Assembly: GCF_028993555.1 (NCBI RefSeq) | Contig: NZ_CP118611.1 | Location: 614,001-678,000, forward strand | DNA: 64,000 nucleotides | Origin: Ensifer adhaerens | GTDB lineage: Bacteria > Pseudomonadota > Alphaproteobacteria > Rhizobiales > Rhizobiaceae | Direction: 5' to 3' | Shown: positions 8,669 through 19,802 of the stretch, piece by piece | Layout of the letters: each line of letters opens with the position of its first letter | Position numbering within the stretch: the stretch's first letter is position 1 | Made by a program: the position numbers and the translations under genes | The notes under the pieces: model-generated | The model's database searches: none | What the model was told of the DNA's origin: nothing | What the model saw: the letters and a program-made list of their open reading frames with translations, nothing else

Positions 8669-8699
8669 TTGACATTTAGCCGCCCAATGGCCTGAATAT
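8669..8699 (+). promoter_or_regulatory. Possible sigma-70 promoter for the MocR-type regulator
   Basis: TTGACA (8669-8674) is a perfect -35 element, followed after 19 bases by GAATAT (8694-8699). The spacing is long and the -10 poor. If real, transcription would begin close to the most upstream start codon at 8711, favouring a later GTG at 8759. Confidence 0.3.
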
Positions 8700-8710
8700 C
8701 CCATCCATTT

Positions 8711-10222
8711 TTGTCGGCAGGTTCAGACCATTTGTTCAAGCATTCGCAACTGGAGTCCGTGAAGGCGTGGCTCGCGCATCCCACTCATGCTGCGATGCCG
8801 CTTCATGCGCGGATTCAGCGAGCGATCCGGCAGATGATCCTCGATGGTGTGCTCGCGCCGGGAAAGCCGCTGCCGGCCTCGCGCCCGCTCGCCAAGTCGC
8901 TCGGCGTATCGCGCGACACGATCGAAACCGCCTATAGCCAGCTTCATGCCGAAGGTTTCATCGAGCGCCATGTCGGAAGCGGCAGCTTCGTGGCCGAAAT
9001 GACGGAATTTGCGACCGGTCGCCGCATTTCCCGGCGAGACCCGCTTTCGCGCAACCAGACGCCGAACCTCAGCAAGCGCGGCAATGCCATGTTCAGCAGC
9101 GGCGGCGTGCGCGAGTTGCTTGCGCCGCGCCCCTTCGCACATGGCGTGCCGGAGACCCGCAGTTTTCCGCTGCAGCTTTGGGAGCGTCTGGAACGACAGG
9201 TCTTGAGGGAACACGGGACCCAGGTGCTGCTTCACGGTGATCCGCAAGGGACTGAAGCGCTGCGCAGCGCTATCGCCGATTATGTCAACCTCGAGCGCGG
9301 CGCGCGCGCGACGCCCGATCGAGTGCTGATCCTCACGAGTTCGCAACAGGCGCTAACCCTGTGCGCGAACATGCTGCTTGATCCCGGCGATCGGATCTTT
9401 ATCGAGGACCCCGCTTATTATGGTGCGCGCAAGGCTTTCGATGCGGCGGGGCTGGAATGTCTGCCCGTGCGCGTGGATGGTCAGGGTGTCGTCGTCGAGC
9501 AGATCACCGCGGAGACACGCAAGGTCAAGGCCGTGTTCCTGACGCCGTCACATCAGTTCCCGACCGGCGCGACGTTGACGCTGGATCGCCGTCTGGCGTT
9601 GATCGAATGGGCCAACCGCCATCAGGCATGGATCATCGAGGACGATTACGACAGCGAATTCCACTATGCCGGCAAACCGACGGCCTGCGTGCAGGGCCTC
9701 GATCCGCACGACCGGACCATCTATATCGGTACCTTCACCAAATCGCTCTTTCCGGGCTTGCGGATCGGCTATGTCGTGCTGCCTCCCCAACTGGTGCAGC
9801 CGATGACGGTCGCGCGCACGCTGCTTGACGGGCACTCCGCCCCGCTGGCGCAACTGACGCTCGCCCGGTTCATGGAAGGTGGGCATTTTGGTGCGCATGT
9901 CCGCACCATGCGCAGCACCTACGCTGATCGGCTCGGTGTGCTGGCAAGCCTCGTCGGCAAGCATCTGTCGCATTTTGTTGAAGCACAGGTACCCATCGGC
10001 GGACTGCAGATGTCCTGTGTGCTGACCTGCAACATGCCGGAGCGCACGGCCATTGACGTCGCACGACGTGCGGGGATCGAGATAATGGGATTGTCCGCGC
10101 TTCATGCAAATGGCGAACCCAAGGCCGGCTTCCTGATGGGCTTTGCCGCCTACACACCGAACGAAATCGAGGGTGCCGTCAGAAAGTTTGCGGACGCGCT
10201 CGGCGCCGTCGCGAAGTCGTAG
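8711..10222 (+). CDS. MocR/PdxR-type regulator (GntR helix-turn-helix plus aminotransferase-like domain)
   Basis: A 503-residue fusion regulator. Residues 29-95 are a GntR-type winged helix (ILDGVLAPGKPLPASRPLAKSLGVSRDTI). Residues 135-500 are a fold-type I aminotransferase-like domain, with EDDYDSEFHY and GTFTKSLFPGLRIGYVVLP surrounding the PLP lysine. MocR proteins bind PLP adducts as effectors and usually control a neighbouring gene. It is transcribed divergently from benE with under 100 bp between them, so benE is the likely target. The upstream-most start is a TTG at 8711; GTG at 8759, with TGGAG just before it, is an equally good candidate and would give 487 residues. Confidence 0.87.
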   Translation: MSAGSDHLFKHSQLESVKAWLAHPTHAAMPLHARIQRAIRQMILDGVLAPGKPLPASRPLAKSLGVSRDTIETAYSQLHAEGFIERHVGSGSFVAEMTEFATGRRISRRDPLSRNQTPNLSKRGNAMFSSGGVRELLAPRPFAHGVPETRSFPLQLWERLERQVLREHGTQVLLHGDPQGTEALRSAIADYVNLERGARATPDRVLILTSSQQALTLCANMLLDPGDRIFIEDPAYYGARKAFDAAGLECLPVRVDGQGVVVEQITAETRKVKAVFLTPSHQFPTGATLTLDRRLALIEWANRHQAWIIEDDYDSEFHYAGKPTACVQGLDPHDRTIYIGTFTKSLFPGLRIGYVVLPPQLVQPMTVARTLLDGHSAPLAQLTLARFMEGGHFGAHVRTMRSTYADRLGVLASLVGKHLSHFVEAQVPIGGLQMSCVLTCNMPERTAIDVARRAGIEIMGLSALHANGEPKAGFLMGFAAYTPNEIEGAVRKFADALGAVAKS

Positions 10223-10271
10223 TCAGCCGGGCGCCGGGTATCCAATTGCCGGGATACAAAGGCTCGCCGCA

Positions 10272-10466
10272 TCAGCGCCAGTCAGGGCTGCCGGTTCCTC
10301 TATCATCTTCTAGCGTTTCGAGAAGCAAGCTCATTTCCCCGAGCGCAACGGTTTGGGACATGGCGATGTCCAGAAGCGCGTCTCTGAACAGGCTGCGCTG
10401 CGCGCTGTCACTTCGCTGCAAGTCTCCAAAACGCACTGTGCGAAGCTCATTCTCCGGCCGTGGCAC
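10272..10466 (-). CDS. Small hypothetical protein (64 aa)
   Basis: Not a family I recognise. A short acidic/Leu-rich frame with a DALLDIAMSQTVALGEMSLLLETLEDD stretch split by ordinary residues, predicted helical. It starts inside the last 20 bases of the preceding 134-codon gene on the same strand, an arrangement suggesting translational coupling. No classical ribosome site is visible. It could be a chance frame. Confidence 0.35.
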   Translation of the reverse strand: MPRPENELRTVRFGDLQRSDSAQRSLFRDALLDIAMSQTVALGEMSLLLETLEDDRGTGSPDWR

Positions 10467-10851
10467 GATTGGTGGCCTCCTCTACCACGCCAGCTGAATG
10501 GCGAACCTGGCGCGATTGTCGTAGCAGATAGGAACCCAACTCGGCGGCGGCAGCGATATCGGCAAAGAGCAGACCCGCCTCCGCCATGGTGCCGTCGTCG
10601 AGCGCATCTCTTTCGTTCGGGTCGAAGTCACTCAACAGATCGAGAAGAGCCTCGATTCTTAGGCGCTGCTCGCCGGCTGCTGCCAGCAGGCTCCGCTCGA
10701 TCCGCTCTCTCTCGAGCCTTTCGAGGTCGCGCAGCGCCTCGCCAACGCGGTCTCGGCATTCGCAGTCGATCGCGCTGCTCAACACAGCACCATGCATGCG
10801 CGCGATCGCGCGGTCGATGTCCTCTTTGGTTTGGGCCAATGTCGATGTCAT
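10447..10851 (-). CDS. Hypothetical helical protein (about 134 aa)
   Basis: No recognised domain. The protein is rich in Ala, Leu, Glu and Arg, begins MTSTLAQTKEDIDRAIARM, and carries an LRDLERLERERIERSLL stretch likely to form a coiled coil. The composition looks coding while the overlapping plus-strand frames are Ser/Arg-rich and unconvincing. The start is uncertain: in-frame ATGs at 10851, 10872, 10878 and 10938 all have weak ribosome sites. It and the overlapping small gene downstream form a two-gene unit. Confidence 0.5.
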   Translation of the reverse strand: MTSTLAQTKEDIDRAIARMHGAVLSSAIDCECRDRVGEALRDLERLERERIERSLLAAAGEQRLRIEALLDLLSDFDPNERDALDDGTMAEAGLLFADIAAAAELGSYLLRQSRQVRHSAGVVEEATNRATAGE

Positions 10852-11220
10852 CGCAGGGTCCGCTGTTTGCATTGCCATGTTGCACGTCCAAAGTTGCGGG
10901 GCGGCACCTTCCGCCTCGGCGCAACCACCATCCGGCATCTTGATTTCAAGCCTAAAGGCAAGTGGGGCCGAGCTGTTTGAACCAGCGCAAAGAAAGATAG
11001 CTTTCGACGGGTACGCCGCTGGCCAGGACGGTCGGCCGCGAGCAAGTGTGGTTTGAGCCTACCGCGCAGAACTCGGCCACAAGGAAGGACGGGACTTCCG
11101 GCAGTTATTCCAATATCACGTCGATGCGTTGCAGTCATAACCGCAACCATGGACGGCTGGTCGCTGTCACTCCTGAACGTAGCAGCAGGCTCGTGGAGCC
11201 GTGAACTAGGATTAGTCTTG

Positions 11221-12534
11221 ATGACCGCTTCAACACCCGGGCAGATGTCGCCCGCGTCTGCAGATGAATTCCCCGGGCGTGAGCAATTGCGTGCGAGTTC
11301 CGCAGAATTCCGAAAGGAGGTCATCGAAATCACGGACGGTGTCTTTGCGGCCGTCGGCTATTCCGCGAGCAACGTCACGCTGATCCAGGGTGACAAAGGC
11401 TCTGTTATCGTCGACACGTCTGCAAACCCCGTTGACGCGATGGCGATCGTGGATGCCTTCGGGAACCGCTTCGTGCGTCCGGTCCTTGCCATCATCTACA
11501 CGCACAATCACCCGGACCATTCCGGCGGTGCGAGCGTGTTTGCCGGATCCGACAATCCCGAAATCGTCAGCCATCAGACGCTGGTGGAATCCGGGCCGGA
11601 GTTCGCAAGAGGACCGCGCGACGGCGGTGATGCCTTCGGCACCAAGCTCGCTGACCATCTGTTCATCAACGCCGGTACGCAGCTTGAATACGGTCGCGTG
11701 ACCCCGCATACAAGGGAGGGGTTCCTGCCGCCGACCCTCACTTTCAGAGGGGAGAGCGAGGTCATAGAGCTGGCGGGGGTGCAGATGCAGCTCATCCATA
11801 CGCCAGGAGAGTCTCCTGAAAACATAGCCATCTGGATCGCCGGGAAGGGCGTTCTGATCCCCGGCGACGATTTCCTGAAATCGTACCCGAACCTCTCGCC
11901 GATCCGTGGCCTGAAACTGAGGCCACCGGAGACGTGGATCGCAAGCCTCGACAAAATGCTTGCCTTGAACGCCACCTATATGGTCCAGGGCCACATGCGC
12001 CCGATCCTCGGCAAGGGCGAGGTCCGCACGGCCCTCACCGATTACCGGAACGGCATCAAGACCGTTCTCGACCAGACCCTGGCCGGTATCAAACAGGGCA
12101 AGACGCCGGACGAGCTTGTTGAGGAGGTGAAACTCTCTCCGGAGCTCTCAAACAGCCCTTACCTGCAGGAGTACTATGGCACTGTCGCCTGGGCTGTGCG
12201 TGGGATTTACGCCGATTACGTCGGATGGTTCGATGGGAATGCCACGAATTTGAACCCCCTGCCGGCTGCGGAGCGGGCCCGAAAGATGCTCGACATGGCA
12301 GGTGGGGTAGAGAACATCATCGCCCGCGCCAGGGAATCGATCGAGGCCGGGGAATTTCAATGGGCGGCAGAATTGATCGACCATGTGCTGGCCGTTGACC
12401 CGGTGAACATGGCGGCCAAGGAGATCAAGGCCCAGACGCTGACCGAATTGGGCGAGCGGCAGATCAATGCCACCGCCCGGAACTATTATCTAACCACAGC
12501 TCAATATCTGCTGAAGCGAGAGAGCCAGGAGTAG
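11221..12534 (+). CDS. MBL-fold hydrolase with alkylsulfatase-type dimerisation domain
   Basis: A 437-residue cytoplasmic protein. The metallo-beta-lactamase zinc motif THNHPDH is at 94-100, matching the THxHxDH signature. Further zinc-ligand candidates are the HTPGES stretch and the GHMRP stretch. Residues 300-370 contain YGTVAWAVRGIYADYVGWFDGN, which resembles the dimerisation domain of BDS1/SdsA1 alkyl sulfatases. Those enzymes are about 650 residues and end in an SCP2-like domain, which is missing here, so this is a short form. The start is taken at the ATG at 11221 because sequence upstream (to 11053) looks non-coding. Sulfatase activity is inferred from the family, not proven. Confidence 0.72.
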   Translation: MTASTPGQMSPASADEFPGREQLRASSAEFRKEVIEITDGVFAAVGYSASNVTLIQGDKGSVIVDTSANPVDAMAIVDAFGNRFVRPVLAIIYTHNHPDHSGGASVFAGSDNPEIVSHQTLVESGPEFARGPRDGGDAFGTKLADHLFINAGTQLEYGRVTPHTREGFLPPTLTFRGESEVIELAGVQMQLIHTPGESPENIAIWIAGKGVLIPGDDFLKSYPNLSPIRGLKLRPPETWIASLDKMLALNATYMVQGHMRPILGKGEVRTALTDYRNGIKTVLDQTLAGIKQGKTPDELVEEVKLSPELSNSPYLQEYYGTVAWAVRGIYADYVGWFDGNATNLNPLPAAERARKMLDMAGGVENIIARARESIEAGEFQWAAELIDHVLAVDPVNMAAKEIKAQTLTELGERQINATARNYYLTTAQYLLKRESQE

Positions 12535-12680
12535 TCGTAGTCCTAGCCACCGAGTTGCAGCGTCCGCGCGGGCGCGCCATCGTTCCGGAATTCGCTTCTA
12601 CGCGAGCACCGGAGGTCATTTCGCTCCGAGACATCAGAGGCCACATTGAGTGCGTGGCCCCGGGCTTTCCTCGAGCCTAT

Positions 12681-12705
12681 GCCCGGTCCGCTTGCGCGGC
12701 CGGGC
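12681..12705. terminator. Terminator-like hairpin between convergent genes
   Basis: GCCCGGTCCGC (12681-12691) pairs with GCGGCCGGGC (12696-12705) with one bulged T and a four-base loop. It lies in the 238-bp gap between the hydrolase and aminotransferase genes, where I see no coding sequence. Confidence 0.55.
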
Positions 12706-12772
12706 AGGCAGGGAACGGAAACGCATGATCGCGCCAGATAGACGTTGAACAACGTTTCCTGCTCGACGGACT

Positions 12773-14152
12773 CTACTTTGAGCCGAGCACGGATGTGATC
12801 GCGTCTGCGGCCGCCTTCACGACGATGTCGGCCTCTTCCTTTGTCAGGGAGAGCGGCGGTGCGAAACCAAGAATGTCGCCTTGCGGCATGGCGCGGCCGA
12901 TGACGCCGCGTTCGAGAAGGGCTGCCGCGACCTGCGGGCCGACCTTCTTTGCAGGCTCGAAGAAGATCCGGTCGTCCCTGTCCTCGACGAACTCGATCGC
13001 CGCCATCAATCCGTCGCCACGCACCTCGCCCACATGCTTGTGATCGCCGAGGGCTTTCATCAGTTCGGAGCGGAAATAGGCACCGGTGCTGCCAGCGTTT
13101 TCGACGAGGCCCAACTCGTCGATGAGTTCGAGATTGGCAACGCCGGCGGCCGCGCAGATCGGATGGGCGGAATAGGTCCAGCCGTGGCCGATCGCCCCCA
13201 GTTCGTCCGAGCCCTGCACCAGCACCTGCCACATCTTGTCCGAGACGATCGTGCCGGAAAGCGGCGCGTAAGCCGACGTGAGACCTTTCGCAATCGTGAT
13301 GAGGTCGGGCTTCATGCCGTAGTGGTCGGAGCCGAACATCGTGCCGAGACGTCCGAAACCGGTCACCACCTCGTCGGCGACGAGCAGGATGTCGTATTTT
13401 TCAAGCACGGCCTGGATCTTCAGCCAGTAGCCCTTCGGCGGCGGCACGATGCCGCCGGTGCCGAGGATCGGTTCGCCGATGAAGGCGGCAATCGTCTCCG
13501 GGCCTTCGGCCAGGATCATCTCCTCGAGCTTGTCGACGCAATATTGCGAGAACTGCTCCTCATCCATCGAGCGGTCAGGGCGGCGGAAAAAGTAGGGCGC
13601 TTCCGTGTGCAGGATCGGCGCGCGCGGCAGGTCGAAGGCGTTGTGGAAGAGATGCAGTCCTGTCAGCGAGCCGGTCATGACGCCGGAGCCGTGATAACCG
13701 CGCCAGCGCGAGATGATCTTCTTCTTTTCCGGCCGGCCGAGGACGTTGTTGTAATACCAGATCAGCTTGATGTTGGTCTCGTTAGCATCCGAGCCCGAAA
13801 GACCGAAGTAGACGCGGCTCATGCCCTCTGGTGCACGATCGATGATCATCTTGGAGAGCGTGATCGAGGCTTCCGTGCCGTGACCGACATAGGCGTGGTA
13901 GTAAGCAAGGTTCTTCGCCTGCTCGGCGATCGCGTCGGCAATCTTCTGTCGGCCGTAACCGACATTGACGCAGTAGAGGCCGGCGAATGCGTCAAGGCTC
14001 GTCCTGCCGCTGGTGTCGGTAATGTAGACGCCTTCGCCGCCGCCGATGACCCGGGTCGGCGTCTCGCCGCGCGCATGCATGCCCATATGCGTGGAGGGGT
14101 GGAAGAAGTGATCACGGTCCCAGGCGCTGAGCTGGTTGCTTCTATCGAGCAT
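12773..14152 (-). CDS. Class III (omega) aminotransferase
   Basis: A 459-residue PLP enzyme that would move an amino group from an omega-amino acid, amine or diamine to pyruvate or 2-oxoglutarate. Class III features: a substrate-entry segment DAFAGLYCVNVGYGR, the PLP phosphate site GSDANET, the aromatic stacking motif RGYHGSG, DEVVTGFGR around the PLP aspartate, and ITIAKGLTSAYAPL with the Schiff-base lysine. It follows the aldehyde dehydrogenase gene on the same strand after 40 bp; together they convert an omega-amino acid to a semialdehyde and then a carboxylate. The ATG at 14152 has AAGGAAAGG upstream. Beta-alanine, GABA and putrescine are possible substrates. Confidence 0.85.
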   Translation of the reverse strand: MLDRSNQLSAWDRDHFFHPSTHMGMHARGETPTRVIGGGEGVYITDTSGRTSLDAFAGLYCVNVGYGRQKIADAIAEQAKNLAYYHAYVGHGTEASITLSKMIIDRAPEGMSRVYFGLSGSDANETNIKLIWYYNNVLGRPEKKKIISRWRGYHGSGVMTGSLTGLHLFHNAFDLPRAPILHTEAPYFFRRPDRSMDEEQFSQYCVDKLEEMILAEGPETIAAFIGEPILGTGGIVPPPKGYWLKIQAVLEKYDILLVADEVVTGFGRLGTMFGSDHYGMKPDLITIAKGLTSAYAPLSGTIVSDKMWQVLVQGSDELGAIGHGWTYSAHPICAAAGVANLELIDELGLVENAGSTGAYFRSELMKALGDHKHVGEVRGDGLMAAIEFVEDRDDRIFFEPAKKVGPQVAAALLERGVIGRAMPQGDILGFAPPLSLTKEEADIVVKAAADAITSVLGSK

Positions 14153-14192
14153 GGCCTTTCCTTTCGCGTATGATGAAATGTGGCGCCCGCGC

Positions 14193-15689
14193 TCAGGCGG
14201 CGGTGTCGATGCAGAGATATTTGAGTTCCGTGAAGGCTTCGATGCCGTGGCGGGAGCCTTCGCGGCCAAGGCCAGACTGCTTCCAGCCACCGAAAGGGAT
14301 TGGTCCGCCGGTGATCTTCACCCGATTGATGGCGACCATGCCGTACTCAAGCGCCCGCCCAAGACGCATCTGGCGCGCGCCGTTCTCGGTGACGACATAG
14401 GCGACGAGGCCATAGCCGGTGTCGTTGGCGCGGGCGATCACTTGGTCCTCTTTGTCGAAGGCGGTCACGGCTGCGACCGGGCCGAAGGTCTCCTCGCGCA
14501 TGATCAGCGCCTCGTCGGGCACATTGGTCAGGAGCGTGGGCTCAAAGAAAAGCGGCCCAGCGTGATGACGCCGTCCGCCGACTGAGAGCTTGGCGCCCAA
14601 TCGCAGCGCGTCGGCAACCTGCTCTTCAACCTTGGCGATCGCTCGTTCGTGCATCAGCGGACCGATTTCGCTGTCGCGGTCGAGCCCGGCGCCGACCTTC
14701 AAGCGTGCGATGCGGGCAGCAAAGGCCTCCTCAAAAGCCCTGAGGATCGGCCGCTCGACATAGATGCGATTGGCAGCGAGACAATCCTGGCCAGAGGTCG
14801 CGAATTTTGCGGCGGTTGCGATATCGACTGCCTTCTCCACGTCGGCATCGGCGAAGACGATCAACGGCGCATGACCGCCGAGTTCCATGACCAGCCGCTT
14901 CATGGTCGATGCGGACTGGCTCGCGATGAGCTTGCCGATCTCAGTCGACCCGGTGAAGCTCATGGCGCGGATGCGTGCATCGGCATTCATGCGGCCGACA
15001 ATGGTGGCGGCGTCTCCCGTCACCACGTTGAAGACCCCGGCCGGCAGACCGGCCCGCTCGCCGAGTTCGGCCAGTGCAAGTGCTGAAAGCGGTGTTTCGC
15101 TGGAAGGATGTGCAACGACGGTGCATCCGGCAGCAAGGGCGGCTGCGGCCTTGCGGGTGATCATGGCGGAGGGGAAATTCCACGGCGTCACGATGCCAAC
15201 GACGCCGAGGGCCTCGCGGCGCACGATCATCTCGGCTCCCGGAAGGTGGCTGGTGACGCTTTCGGCGTTGAGGCGCTTTCCTTCCTCGGCATACCACTCG
15301 ATGAAGGACGCCGCGTAGTCGATCTCGCCACGGGACTCGGCAAGCGGCTTGCCCTGTTCCAGCGTCATCAGCAGCGCAAGATCTTCGCGCGCCTCCAGCA
15401 TCAGGTCATGCCACGTGCGCAAAATCGCTGCGCGCTGTTGCGGCAGCATGCTGCGCCAGGCGGGCAGCGCGTCGCTCGCGGCCGAGATGGCCTCTCCGGT
15501 CTGCTCGGCATCAAGGGCCGCGACCCAGGCAAGCGTCGCCGACGAGGCGGGATCCGTCACCTTGAAGCCGGCGCCGGTGTGGCCGGCGATCCAGCGGCCG
15601 CCGACATACGAAAGCGCCCGCAGCAGGTGCGGATCGGCAAGGCGGGCGAGGGCGTCGTGAAAGGTCGTGCGGGCAAATACGGCGGTCAT
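14193..15689 (-). CDS. gabD: NAD(P)+-dependent succinate-semialdehyde-type aldehyde dehydrogenase
   Basis: A 498-residue aldehyde dehydrogenase. The family motifs are in order: VTPWNFPSAMITRK, FTGSTEIGK, MELGGHAP with the general-base glutamate, GQDCLAANR with the catalytic cysteine, and EETFGPVAAV. The sequence is closest in pattern to the GabD/SSADH branch, which oxidises succinate semialdehyde. A GAGGAGG ribosome site precedes the ATG at 15689. It is the first gene of a pair with the class III aminotransferase downstream. The exact aldehyde cannot be told from sequence alone. Confidence 0.83.
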   Translation of the reverse strand: MTAVFARTTFHDALARLADPHLLRALSYVGGRWIAGHTGAGFKVTDPASSATLAWVAALDAEQTGEAISAASDALPAWRSMLPQQRAAILRTWHDLMLEAREDLALLMTLEQGKPLAESRGEIDYAASFIEWYAEEGKRLNAESVTSHLPGAEMIVRREALGVVGIVTPWNFPSAMITRKAAAALAAGCTVVAHPSSETPLSALALAELGERAGLPAGVFNVVTGDAATIVGRMNADARIRAMSFTGSTEIGKLIASQSASTMKRLVMELGGHAPLIVFADADVEKAVDIATAAKFATSGQDCLAANRIYVERPILRAFEEAFAARIARLKVGAGLDRDSEIGPLMHERAIAKVEEQVADALRLGAKLSVGGRRHHAGPLFFEPTLLTNVPDEALIMREETFGPVAAVTAFDKEDQVIARANDTGYGLVAYVVTENGARQMRLGRALEYGMVAINRVKITGGPIPFGGWKQSGLGREGSRHGIEAFTELKYLCIDTAA

Positions 15690-15863
15690 GGCGGCCTCCT
15701 CTTGTTGTGTGGAGGAAACATGCCAGAGGGAAGGCGACAGATTGTCTATTGCCGGGGTGGGCGGCAGAGACTTTGGCCAAAGATAGGGGTGAGCGTAGAC
15801 AATCTCTCTATTCGGAGACGGGAAGAAGTGCCTCCCGCTGTCACGAGATGAGAACCGAAGCGC

Positions 15864-16310
15864 CTACTGATCCTTCCAGCTGCGAATAACGGCGGCTTGG
15901 CCGACGCAGGCGCCGTCGGGGCGCACCAACTGCCAAACGGTCGCCTCTTCGATCCAGAATCGGCGGCCGGACTTCGCGATCCGAACGCCGCGATAATTGT
16001 CGATGAAGCCCTTGGCAGAGACGCCGTCTAGAAGGCGCTGCCTTTCCTCGCGGTCTGGCGCTTCGGCAGAAAGGCGCGACGGCATGCCGATGAATTCCTC
16101 CCAAGAGTATCCGAAGCAGGCCTGGGCGGTCTTGTTCGCGTAAATGAAGCGAGGATCCTCGGATCGGTCATGTGCGAGCAAGGCGAACGGCGCGGATTCA
16201 TAGAGCCACCTGCCGTCCGCGGAAGGACCTCCCAGGCTTCTGCCTGTCAACTGGCGGAAGCTGGCGATGATCAGTGCGGAGATTTCTTCGACGTCATGCT
16301 CGCTCATCAT
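15864..16310 (-). CDS. MEKHLA (PAS-like) domain protein
   Basis: A 148-residue single-domain protein matching the MEKHLA family: LYESAPFALLAHDRSEDPRF, then YANKTAQACFGYSWEEF, PSRLSAE, GFIDNYRGVRI and a WQLV stretch near the end. MEKHLA is a PAS-related fold found at the end of plant HD-ZIP III regulators and as free-standing bacterial proteins whose ligand is not established. It is likely soluble. Two ATG codons in tandem (16310 and 16307) are both usable, with GGGAG just upstream. Confidence 0.78.
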   Translation of the reverse strand: MMSEHDVEEISALIIASFRQLTGRSLGGPSADGRWLYESAPFALLAHDRSEDPRFIYANKTAQACFGYSWEEFIGMPSRLSAEAPDREERQRLLDGVSAKGFIDNYRGVRIAKSGRRFWIEEATVWQLVRPDGACVGQAAVIRSWKDQ

Positions 16311-16508
16311 GCCGCTCCCTTTTGATGTCGGTCGTCCATGGCCCTATCTTGCAGATATCCGCGATCGCGCGACCGCGGACATGAGAGCCCGCTGCAACTG
16401 CTTCCTTGGCTTGCGGCGGGCCGTCTCGCGCGGTGTCTTGGTTTGCGACGCTCAGTGAAGAACTCGACACATCGATGCCGAGCCCCGCTGCCGGTGATGC
16501 CGCAGCGG

Positions 16509-17093
16509 TTAGTCGTGGACGGCCATCTGCAGTTCAGCCTGGCGGCCGAGGGATGTCATCCACTCGCTAAACTCCGGGCGGCTCTTGATCTGCCGACCGT
16601 AGTGACGGCGGAGCGCCGCAGTGAGATCACCCCGGCGGCCGAGCTGTTCGTCGGCAAAGCCAATCATCTGCGAATTCGGCCAAGCTTGCGGGCGGATGGC
16701 GGCAAGGCGGGCAAAGAGGCTTTCGCCGGTCTCATCCGGGTTCGCCTGCGCCATGAGCGTCAGCATGGCCGCCGTCGAGCGCGATACGCCCATATGGCAA
16801 TGAACCAGCACATGGCTCGCGGCTTCCCGGTCCTGCCGCATCAGGAAATCTGTGCCGAAGCGAAGGACGGCTTCCACGTGGTCCGGGCGGGGCATCACCC
16901 GGTTCGGCGCCGCCGCAATGATATCGTGGAAGCGCAGCGTCGTTCGTTGATGCTCGCCGTAGGCGCCGAAAGCTTCCAGTTCAGGGAGTTCCGGATCGAC
17001 GATCGACAGAACATGGGTCACGTTTCGGCCGCTCTGCCCCGGCAGTTCCTCGATACCGCAAACGGTCAGCACTGGCGAAAAGATCGTTTCCAT
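16509..17093 (-). CDS. Tyrosine/dual-specificity protein phosphatase
   Basis: A 194-residue phosphatase with the active-site loop HCHMGVSRS (98-106), giving catalytic C99 and phosphate-binding R105 of the CX5R signature. D57 (in FHDI) is a candidate general acid. Family members remove phosphate from tyrosine or other phosphorylated groups in the cytoplasm. The ATG at 17093 is chosen because AAGGA sits eight bases ahead of it; a longer frame to 17162 lacks a ribosome site. The neighbours give no clue to its target. Confidence 0.78.
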   Translation of the reverse strand: METIFSPVLTVCGIEELPGQSGRNVTHVLSIVDPELPELEAFGAYGEHQRTTLRFHDIIAAAPNRVMPRPDHVEAVLRFGTDFLMRQDREAASHVLVHCHMGVSRSTAAMLTLMAQANPDETGESLFARLAAIRPQAWPNSQMIGFADEQLGRRGDLTAALRRHYGRQIKSRPEFSEWMTSLGRQAELQMAVHD

Positions 17094-17505
17094 GTCCATT
17101 ATCCTTGCATCGGTTTCATAAAGCATCTGCCACGCATTCGCGCGCGAGAAGGGCAAAATCACGGTCGCGCATCACATACATCGGGGCGCCGCAGAACGGC
17201 ACGATGAGGGGCGGATCGACGCGCGGCTGGCGTTGAGATTGATGTTTTCATCGGTGGGAGGCGACGACGAAGCCGCCGGGAGAGATGGAAACTATACGTG
17301 TGCCGGCCTGCTTGGCAATCTCGATATTCGAAAACAGGATAACTCTTGTGACCTGAAAAAGAAGAGTGCGAAACGCACGCCGTTTCCCGTCGAATTGGAC
17401 ATTCACGACACCGGAATATGTCTGGAGACGGCATGCGGGCGCGCTCCGTCCGCAGCCGTTGTCCAGTGGCTCTACCAACCGGGGCGCCGGTGACGATCTA
17501 TGAGC
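17094..17505. other. 412-bp region without a confident gene
   Basis: It lies between the end of the copper ATPase gene and the start of the phosphatase gene. A minus-strand frame at 17159-17434 begins with a CRECPIRRETAC cysteine cluster like the N-terminus of FNR/FixK-type regulators. It then loses any resemblance, while an overlapping frame continues with SISPGGFVVAS. A decayed regulator is possible but not supported well enough to call. Confidence 0.3.
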
Positions 17506-19728
<2,223 letters not shown>

Positions 19729-19802
19729 GGGATTTCTCCATACTGGTACTCGCGATAACGGAGCCAATGCCCGGCGCCCGGGGGCAGCCGGGCATAGGCT
19801 GG

